NCBI GenBank assembly: GCA_026002045.1 | Contig: BOAV01000001.1 | Span: 1-64,000, forward strand | Direction: 5' to 3' | Origin: Spirochaetia bacterium | GTDB taxonomy: Bacteria > Spirochaetota > Spirochaetia > Treponematales > Breznakiellaceae | DNA: 64,000 bases | In this document: positions 51,708 through 58,156 of the stretch, one piece after another | How the letters are laid out: the number at the start of each line of letters is the position of its first letter | How positions within the stretch are numbered: position 1 is the first letter of the stretch | Notes under the pieces: generated by a model | Database searches by the model: none | Told to the model about the DNA's origin: nothing | Seen by the model: the letters and a program-made list of their open reading frames with translations, nothing else | Program-made: the position numbers and the translations under genes

Positions 51708-52976
51708 TTACTGAATCTCGCCCGCATCCTTCAGGGCAACATTTGCAAGATCGGCAATCTTGTCAAGACAGGCCTGGGCGGTTATTTGTCCGCCGATTGC
51801 AAGGGGAACATTCTCGCCAATCATTGTTTTGATATAGGCAAGCTGGGAAGTGGAGGGAAGCTTCTTGAGCCGGGGGAAAGAATCACGATCCGCCTTGAGG
51901 ATTTCATATTTTGCCAGCAGTTCGGCGTCATTCAGGACATCAAGGTGTCCGGGGTTGCAGTCGCCGCCGCGGAGAATAATTTCCTTCTGGGTTTCAGGGG
52001 TAGCGCAGAACTTTACCAGGTCCCAGGCTTCCTCAGGATACTTTGTCGACTTGAAGATGAACATGCTCCAGCCGACAACGGCCACCGACTGTCCCCGGTC
52101 AGATGCCGCACGGCCAAAACCAACAATCTTTGACTGGGCCGGATTCTGGGCGTCCGAATAACGGGCGGGATTTCCGGCATACATGGCGGCGTTACCCTGG
52201 GTATAGGCGCTTACTTCATCGCTGTACTGCCAACTGACGGCTCTTGGGTCAATGTATCCGGCCTTATACCAGTCAATCAGTTTATTAAGGGCCGCAACAC
52301 CCGCCGCATTATTAATAACGCATCTGCCGGTTTTTTCATCGATAATATCGCCGCCCATTTCATAAAGCACCTTTATGAAACATTCATCGTTGGTGAAATT
52401 CTGGTTGATTGCATAGATGCCCTGTGAACCAAGTTTATCGTGGATGATTTTGGCATAGGATTCAAATTCAGCCATGTTCGCAGGCGGCTTTTCAGGATCA
52501 AGACCGGCTTTTACAAAAAGATCGGAATTGTAATGCCAGGTGGAAATATCACAACGGAAAGGAAGGGAATAGTATTTTCCCTTAAAATCCAGGCCATTAT
52601 TAACATACTTCTTGATGTCGACCTTGTCGCGGCTCAGATAATCATCAATTGACAATATGGCGTTCATCCCGGCAAGCGGGGCGACCATATTGTTGCCTAG
52701 GGCAATATCATAGCTGCTTTTTGAGTTCTGGCCTTCCATTAACAAAATGGAAGCGTGTTCATTGCTCGAATATTCGGCAAACTGCAATTTAACATCCGGG
52801 TGCAGTTTGGGCCATACCTCTTCAAGGTACTCCCGTAATACACGGGACTGGGTTACACCCCCAAGCCAGCCGACGGTCAGGGTTTTTGTCCCCCCGCTCT
52901 GCTGGCCGCCGCCTCCCGCAAATGCCAGTGACGCAACAGCCGCCGCCATCAGTAAACCTAATAGTTTCCTTTTCAT
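51708..52976 (-). CDS. Sugar ABC transporter substrate-binding protein
   Basis: 422 residues from ATG 52976 (GGAGGA 5 nt upstream). Signal peptide MKRKLLGLLMAAAVASLAFAGGG, of the 'FAGGGQQ' type shared with the 62699 binding protein. Family 1 fold: TLTVGWLGGVTQSRVLREYLEEVWPKLHPDVKLQFAEY, then SYDIALGNN. It is the first ABC gene of the operon, 65 bp after the LarA-like gene. It lacks a lipobox Cys, so it is a free periplasmic protein. Confidence 0.92.
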   Translation of the reverse strand: MKRKLLGLLMAAAVASLAFAGGGGQQSGGTKTLTVGWLGGVTQSRVLREYLEEVWPKLHPDVKLQFAEYSSNEHASILLMEGQNSKSSYDIALGNNMVAPLAGMNAILSIDDYLSRDKVDIKKYVNNGLDFKGKYYSLPFRCDISTWHYNSDLFVKAGLDPEKPPANMAEFESYAKIIHDKLGSQGIYAINQNFTNDECFIKVLYEMGGDIIDEKTGRCVINNAAGVAALNKLIDWYKAGYIDPRAVSWQYSDEVSAYTQGNAAMYAGNPARYSDAQNPAQSKIVGFGRAASDRGQSVAVVGWSMFIFKSTKYPEEAWDLVKFCATPETQKEIILRGGDCNPGHLDVLNDAELLAKYEILKADRDSFPRLKKLPSTSQLAYIKTMIGENVPLAIGGQITAQACLDKIADLANVALKDAGEIQ

Positions 52977-53041
52977 CTTTTCCTCCAATCTATAATAACC
53001 GCATAACAATTAACCAATCGTTTGCAAGCGGTTTGCACAAG

Positions 53042-54286
53042 TTAAAACAGGTTGCCTTCATTGTTAAAGGACAAGGCTTCCGCCTTCCCGTCAATTTTGA
53101 TATTCGGGAACGCCCTGAGTTCTTCCGCCATGTTTTCTGAAACATATAACTCGGTAAAATGGGAGTCGTTTTTAATGCGGACAACCCGCACCTTGGTCTT
53201 ATCAATAACATTGCAGCTCATCATGGCAAGCTGCAGGGCCATTTTGTCGTTCTCCATTATCATGGGAACATCCGCGTAAAACAAAAGAGTGGAATTCAGG
53301 GTATTCACATAGGTCTTGTCAAAATCAATTTTGTCATAAAGCCGCTTCGTTCCAATATCATAGCCGCCCATGCCGAGGCAGTTACCTTCTGAACTGTCAC
53401 GGACATCAAGCAAAACACTTTTTGCCACAGGATATGCCTTGTGCCCACCTGTTATGTCCTTCCCAATCTCATCGGTTATCAAAATATCCGCAGGGCACGG
53501 AAGCAGCGGCACAATATATGACTTGGCCTTTTCAAGCAGCTTGGGATCTTCCGTCCATATTTCATCCCTAACAAGCGCCCGTATAAGGGCGGTCTTTTGA
53601 AGGGTGTTCTCAACCATGGCAACACCGAACAGTACATTTGCATGATCGTATATCACCCGGGCAAATGCGGGGATCCGTTCAAAATTGCCGGCCCTGCCCA
53701 GTTGGTGAATCTGTTCGGCGCCCTGCTGTTTGCCAAGACCGATAGCCATCATTTTGACCAGGCCGCTTTCATGCGGACCGCCCGCCACATCGCCGTGGGA
53801 ATGGATCCTGTTGATAAGGACAATACCATCCGCCGCGGCGGCGTATTTATCCATTAATACTGTTTCACCGGTATTGATTGTTCCGGCCGCCCTGGTTTCC
53901 ATGCTTGAGCGAATCGGGCAGCCGCAGTATTCCTCGGTCACCCCGAGATGCTCAAGCACCTTCTTCTGGCCTTCCGCTGTTGCGCCGCCGTGGCTCCCCA
54001 TTGCCGGTACAATAAAGGGCTTGGCGCCGCATTCTTTAAGGAAAGAAACCGTTTCTTTGGTGATAAGGGCTATATTGTCTATGCCCCGGCTGCCCCCGGT
54101 AACGGCAATGTTCATCCCCTTCTTTATAAGCTGTTTAACGCGATCCTGTTCCAGTTCTTTACGGAGTACGGACGCCACATCACCCAAACCATCGTCTTTA
54201 AATTCCTGAATGACTTTTACCATCTTTGGCAAATAGGGATAACGATTTACGATTTCATTGGTATGGGTAAGGGTCATCGTTCTCAA
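53042..54286 (-). CDS. LarA-family (nickel-pincer) 2-hydroxyacid racemase-like protein
   Basis: 414 residues. The N-terminal LarA/DUF2088 domain has AVTGGSRGIDN, VPAMGSHGGATAEGQ (His of the metal/substrate region) and INRIHSHGDVAGGPHESGLVKMMAIGLGKQ, where the Lys aligns with the cofactor-linking lysine of LarA. LarA homologues racemise or epimerise C2 of many 2-hydroxyacids with a nickel-pincer nucleotide made by LarB/C/E (not in the window). TTG start with GGAGGA 4-5 nt upstream. As first gene of a sugar-acid operon it likely epimerises the imported acid into the dehydratase substrate. Confidence 0.8.
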   Translation of the reverse strand: MRTMTLTHTNEIVNRYPYLPKMVKVIQEFKDDGLGDVASVLRKELEQDRVKQLIKKGMNIAVTGGSRGIDNIALITKETVSFLKECGAKPFIVPAMGSHGGATAEGQKKVLEHLGVTEEYCGCPIRSSMETRAAGTINTGETVLMDKYAAAADGIVLINRIHSHGDVAGGPHESGLVKMMAIGLGKQQGAEQIHQLGRAGNFERIPAFARVIYDHANVLFGVAMVENTLQKTALIRALVRDEIWTEDPKLLEKAKSYIVPLLPCPADILITDEIGKDITGGHKAYPVAKSVLLDVRDSSEGNCLGMGGYDIGTKRLYDKIDFDKTYVNTLNSTLLFYADVPMIMENDKMALQLAMMSCNVIDKTKVRVVRIKNDSHFTELYVSENMAEELRAFPNIKIDGKAEALSFNNEGNLF

Positions 54287-54322
54287 GAAATCCTCCGGTC
54301 ATCTGATCATATGGTCTTGATA

Positions 54323-54351
54323 AGTGTAGACAGATCAAAAAATCTTGTCAA
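54323..54351 (-). promoter_or_regulatory. Sigma-70 promoter of the LarA-ABC-UxaA operon
   Basis: On the minus strand, TTGACA (54346-54351), a 17-bp spacer and TACACT (54323-54328). The TGATCATATGGTC stretch immediately downstream is a possible operator. Confidence 0.65.
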
Positions 54352-54396
54352 CTGTTTTTCAACATCAGAAAAAAGATAAAAAAAGGCTAAAAGGGC

Positions 54397-54425
54397 TTGA
54401 CTTTTGAATTTCTTCCCTATAAATT
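54397..54425 (+). promoter_or_regulatory. Promoter for tRNA-Gly
   Basis: TTGACT, 17 bp, TAAATT (overlapping TATAAA), ending 23 bp before the tRNA. Confidence 0.55.
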
Positions 54426-54448
54426 AATTAAAAATGATGCGTAGCTAT

Positions 54449-54520
54449 GCGGAAATAGCTCAGTGGTAGAGCGCGACCTTGCCAAGGTCGATGTCGCGGG
54501 TCCGACTCCCGTTTTCCGCT
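54449..54520 (+). tRNA. tRNA-Gly (GCC)
   Basis: Acceptor GCGGAAA/TTTCCGC, anticodon stem CGACC/GGTCG with loop TTGCCAA, and T-arm CGGGTCCGACTCCCG. CCA is not encoded. A terminator follows directly. Confidence 0.95.
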
Positions 54521-54528
54521 TTCATTTT

Positions 54529-54562
54529 AAAAGCCGGAGAATGTATCATTCCCCGGCTTTTT
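54529..54562 (+). terminator. Terminator after tRNA-Gly
   Basis: AAAAGCCGG/CCGGCTTTT outer stem plus GAATG/CATTC inner stem with one A-C mismatch, followed by TTTTTA. Confidence 0.85.
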
Positions 54563-54583
54563 ATTTGCTTTTCAAAGTGGCGC

Positions 54584-54612
54584 TTGATTAATCCCGTAAA
54601 ACCTGCTAAATT
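54584..54612 (+). promoter_or_regulatory. Promoter for tRNA-Leu
   Basis: TTGATT, 17 bp, TAAATT, about 48 bp before the tRNA. Confidence 0.5.
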
Positions 54613-54660
54613 GTCATGAAGATTTAGGGGATTATCCTTCTCAAAGGCCTCAAAACCAGC

Positions 54661-54741
54661 GCGAGAGTGGTGAAATTGGTAGACACGCTAGCCTTAGGAG
54701 CTAGTGCCTTTGGCATAAGGGTTCAAGTCCCTTCTCTCGCA
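54661..54741 (+). tRNA. tRNA-Leu (TAG)
   Basis: A class II tRNA with a long variable arm (TGCCTTTGGCA). Acceptor GCGAGAG/CTCTCGC, anticodon loop CTTAGGA (TAG, reads CUA). CCA is not encoded. The last 18 nt are repeated perfectly 140 bp downstream. Confidence 0.95.
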
Positions 54742-54881
54742 CGAAGTAAGAGTGAAGGGACTTGAAGGGTGCGAACGCGCGAAGCGGAAGGCGTACAAGA
54801 GGTACGCCGCCAGTGAGCACCCCGGCCCGAAAGCCCGAGACAAGGATGTCGAGGGCTGGAGGGCAAGTCCCTTCTCTCGCA
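54742..54881 (+). mobile_element. 140-bp tRNA-3'-end element (Leu copy)
   Basis: It begins after A73 of tRNA-Leu and ends with a perfect 18-bp copy of the tRNA 3' end (54864-54881 versus 54724-54741). Contents: inverted T-arm piece GAAGGGACTTG (54754-54764, 11 of 11), a long-range stem GGGTGC/GCACCC containing hairpin GGCGTAC/GTACGCC, block AGTGAGCA (54812-54819), hairpin AGCCC-ga-GACA/TGTC-ga-GGGCT with loop AGGA, and TGGAGGGC (54857-54864) joining the repeat. Same length and order of parts as the Arg copy, but most bases differ. No credible gene. Confidence 0.6.
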
Positions 54882-54922
54882 TCTGAAAAACCTGAATTTA
54901 CTTAAATTTTGAGGGGAACATA

Positions 54923-56293
54923 GTGGCCGTATCCAAAGAAATCACCCGCCTTGAACATTCAAGCGTAAAACTCACCCTGACCGTGGGAAAGGACGATGTC
55001 CGCTCCCAGTACGATGAACTCCTGCGGGACTACAGCAAAAACCTTCAGCTTCCGGGCTTCCGCAAGGGGAAGGTCCCCCGGGAAGTGCTGGTGCGGAAAT
55101 TCGGGGAAGCCCTGAAAGGGGAAGCCCTGGGGACCATCATCGAAAAATCGGTGAGCGAGGTGTTCCAGGACGAGAGCTTGAGCCGTGAAGACCGGCCCCT
55201 CCCCTACTCCCAGCCTCAGATCCAGGATGAGCCGCCCAAGCTTGATTTCGATAACGATCTGACCTTTTCGGTGGTCTACGACGTGCTGCCCAAGGTGACC
55301 GTGGGAAAATGGAAGGGCCTTGAGGCGGAAGCCCCGGAAGCCGTTGTTTCCGATGAGGACATCGGCCGGGAACTGGAAACCATCCGGGACCGGAACGCCA
55401 TCGTCCTTGACCGGGATGACAACGCGGCTGCGGCAAAGGACGATGTGGTCACCGTCAATTACAGCGAAATCGGAGCGGACGGGGCGGTCCTTCCCAATAC
55501 GGAACGCCAGGACTTCGTTTTTACCCTGGGCACGGGTTACAATATCTACAAATTTGATGATGAAATCACGGGGATGAAAAAGGGCGAAACCCGCGACATT
55601 GACAAAACATACCCCTCAGACTTTGAAGATACCACCATGGCCGGGCAGACCAAAAAGATCCGGGTCACCCTTACGGCCCTCAAGGAACGGAAACTCCCCG
55701 ACCTGGATGACGATCTTGCCCAGGATGTGGATGAAAAATTCAAAACCCTGGATGATCTTAAAAACAACATTCGGGAACGGCTGACCCGGACCCTGGACCG
55801 CCGCCTTCGGGACATCAAAATCAACAATCTGCTGGAAAAAATCGTCGCCGACACCCCCCTGGAGATACCCGAGTCCATGGTCCGCATAGAGCTTGATTCC
55901 CGGTGGCGGAACCTCGCCCGGCGCTTTGGGACCACGGTGGAGGAGATCGTCAAAATGATGGGTGGCACCGGCAAGACCGCCGAAGAGATTCAGGACGAAT
56001 GGCGGCCTGACGCGACAAAGGCCCTCCACTCCCGGCTTATCGTGGAAACCTTAATGGAAGAACTCAAGCTTGAAGCCTCCGATGAGGAAGTGGAAAAGCA
56101 GATTGAAACCCTGGCTCAGGAAGAAAACGCCCCCCTTGAGGATGTCAAAAAGTACTACGAGCAGGAGACCATGAAGGAGTACCTTAAGGAAGACGTCAAG
56201 GAACGGAAACTTTTCGACATTTTATTAAAGGAAAACACCATAAAGCCCGGTAAAAAGGAAAATTATCTGGACCTGATGGCAAATAATGGGTAA
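54923..56293 (+). CDS. tig: Trigger factor
   Basis: 456 residues starting at GTG (GAGGGGA upstream). Ribosome-binding loop LPGFRKGKVPREVL (about residues 45-58), FKBP-type PPIase domain (about 160-255: DDVVTVNYSEIGADG ... GMKKGETRDI) and helical C-terminal arms. It is a chaperone and prolyl isomerase at the ribosome exit. It heads the tig-clpP-clpX-lon block; clpP follows after 9 bp. Confidence 0.97.
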   Translation: MAVSKEITRLEHSSVKLTLTVGKDDVRSQYDELLRDYSKNLQLPGFRKGKVPREVLVRKFGEALKGEALGTIIEKSVSEVFQDESLSREDRPLPYSQPQIQDEPPKLDFDNDLTFSVVYDVLPKVTVGKWKGLEAEAPEAVVSDEDIGRELETIRDRNAIVLDRDDNAAAAKDDVVTVNYSEIGADGAVLPNTERQDFVFTLGTGYNIYKFDDEITGMKKGETRDIDKTYPSDFEDTTMAGQTKKIRVTLTALKERKLPDLDDDLAQDVDEKFKTLDDLKNNIRERLTRTLDRRLRDIKINNLLEKIVADTPLEIPESMVRIELDSRWRNLARRFGTTVEEIVKMMGGTGKTAEEIQDEWRPDATKALHSRLIVETLMEELKLEASDEEVEKQIETLAQEENAPLEDVKKYYEQETMKEYLKEDVKERKLFDILLKENTIKPGKKENYLDLMANNG

Positions 56294-56302
56294 CTTATTA
56301 AC

Positions 56303-56917
56303 ATGAATGAAAAAATGAGCACCCTGGTTCCCTTTGTTATTGAACAGAGCGGCTCCGGGGAACGGTCCTACGATATTTATTCCCGGCTTTTAAAGGATCG
56401 CATTGTCTTTCTCGATGGGGAAATCAGCGATCTTACCGCGGACTTGGTGGTGGCCCAGTTGCTTTTTCTGGACGGCCAGGACACGGAGAAGGACATCAAC
56501 CTCTACATCAATTCCCCCGGCGGCTCGGTCACCGCGGGGCTCGCCATTTACGACACCATGCAGTACGTCAAAAGCGATGTGCAGACCATTTGTCTGGGTC
56601 AGGCCGCCAGCATGGCCGCTTTGATACTTACCGCCGGCGCCGTGGGCAAGCGGATGGTGCTCCCCTCTTCGCGGGTGCTTATCCACCAGCCATGGGGGGG
56701 CGCGCAGGGGCAGGCACGGGACATCGGCATACAGTCACGGGAAATCATCCGCTTAAAAAAGCTTACCATTGAATACTTTGCGAAACATTCGGGTAAAGAT
56801 ATTGAGCGGATTGCCGTTGATATGGAAAGGGACTTTTATATGTCCGCCGCCGATGCGGTTTCCTATGGTGTGGCGGATTCTATCCTAACGAGGGACAAAA
56901 ATGGCAAAATTGCGTAA
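56303..56917 (+). CDS. clpP: ATP-dependent Clp protease proteolytic subunit
   Basis: 204 residues. Catalytic Ser103 (GQAASMAA) and His128 (SRVLIHQPWGG), with Asp in the MERDFYMS region. Forms the 14-mer chamber used by ClpX. Overlaps clpX by 17 bp. An ATG at 56315 (MSTLVPFVIEQ) is an alternative start. Confidence 0.98.
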   Translation: MNEKMSTLVPFVIEQSGSGERSYDIYSRLLKDRIVFLDGEISDLTADLVVAQLLFLDGQDTEKDINLYINSPGGSVTAGLAIYDTMQYVKSDVQTICLGQAASMAALILTAGAVGKRMVLPSSRVLIHQPWGGAQGQARDIGIQSREIIRLKKLTIEYFAKHSGKDIERIAVDMERDFYMSAADAVSYGVADSILTRDKNGKIA

Positions 56918-58154
56918 CGGTTCGGGCGGCTTTGAACGGACCTGTTCATTCTGCGGAAAGAGCGCCGACATGGCAAGGCGGCTCATCGCCGGGCCCGCCG
57001 ATGTATTTATCTGCGATGAATGCGTCGAAGTTTGCCGCAAGATCCTCACCGAGGAGGATCACGAACTTTCCACCCAGTTTACCGGGGACATCCCCACCCC
57101 CAGGGAAATAAAAGGCTACCTGGACCAGTTTATCATCGGGCAGGAAAATGCCAAAAAGGCCCTTTCCGTGGCGGTGTATAACCACTACAAACGGATAGCC
57201 AACCCCGCCAAGGAACCGGACGATGTGGAAATCGAAAAGTCCAACGTCCTTTTGATCGGCCCCACGGGAACCGGCAAGACTCTCCTCGCAAAAACTCTGG
57301 CCAAGAAACTTAAAGTACCCTTTGCCATTGTGGACGCCACCACCCTTACCGAGGCGGGCTATGTTGGCGAGGACGTTGAAAATATCCTCCTCAAGCTGAT
57401 ACAGAACGCCGGGGGCAACATCGCCGCCGCCGAGCGGGGCATTGTTTATATAGATGAAATCGACAAGATCGCCCGGAAGGGTGAAAATGTTTCCATTACC
57501 CGTGATGTGTCCGGGGAAGGGGTCCAGCAGGCCCTTCTCAAAATCATTGAGGGGACCATTGCTTCGGTGCCCCCCCAGGGCGGCAGGAAGCACCCCAACC
57601 AGGAGATGATCCGCATCGACACCACGGATATCCTCTTTATCTGCGGCGGGGCCTTTGTGGGGCTGGAAAAGTACATCGAACAGCGGGTGGTGCAGCATCC
57701 CATGGGATTCGGCGCGGATGTAAGGGTAAAGAGCGCCAGGGACCTTAAAGAACTGTACGATGCCCTGCACCCCGATGACCTTATCCATTTCGGGATGATC
57801 CCCGAATTCATCGGTCGGCTCCCCATCACGGTGAGCCTTGAGGAACTCAAGCGGGAAGATCTTAAACGGATCATCACCGAGCCGAGGAACGCCATCGTCA
57901 AGCAGTACCAGGCGTCATTGGCCATTGACGACGTGAAGCTGGAATTCACCGAAGGGGCCATCAACGCCATTGCGGACACGGCGATCAAGCAGAAAACCGG
58001 GGCCCGTGGGCTGCGGGCCATCGTGGAAAAACTCATGACCGATATCATGTTTGAAATCCCCTCCATGGAGGGCAATAAGCTGGTTACCATAACCCAGGAC
58101 GTGGTGGAAAAATCCGAACTGCCTGAAATTCATCCTGTACAGAAAAGTGCCTAG
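56901..58154 (+). CDS. clpX: ATP-dependent Clp protease ATP-binding subunit ClpX
   Basis: 417 residues. N-terminal C4 zinc domain (CSFCGK ... CDECVEVC), Walker A GPTGTGKT, pore loop AGYVGEDVEN, Walker B IVYIDEIDKIARK, and sensor-2 GARGLRAI. It unfolds tagged substrates into ClpP. It starts inside the end of clpP; lon follows after 2 bp. Confidence 0.98.
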   Translation: MAKLRNGSGGFERTCSFCGKSADMARRLIAGPADVFICDECVEVCRKILTEEDHELSTQFTGDIPTPREIKGYLDQFIIGQENAKKALSVAVYNHYKRIANPAKEPDDVEIEKSNVLLIGPTGTGKTLLAKTLAKKLKVPFAIVDATTLTEAGYVGEDVENILLKLIQNAGGNIAAAERGIVYIDEIDKIARKGENVSITRDVSGEGVQQALLKIIEGTIASVPPQGGRKHPNQEMIRIDTTDILFICGGAFVGLEKYIEQRVVQHPMGFGADVRVKSARDLKELYDALHPDDLIHFGMIPEFIGRLPITVSLEELKREDLKRIITEPRNAIVKQYQASLAIDDVKLEFTEGAINAIADTAIKQKTGARGLRAIVEKLMTDIMFEIPSMEGNKLVTITQDVVEKSELPEIHPVQKSA

Positions 58155-58156
58155 AG

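Noticed and set aside
54694..54882. 62-codon minus-strand ORF over tRNA-Leu and its element
   Set aside because: It overlaps a clear tRNA gene and structured repeat; no ribosome site and no homology recognised.
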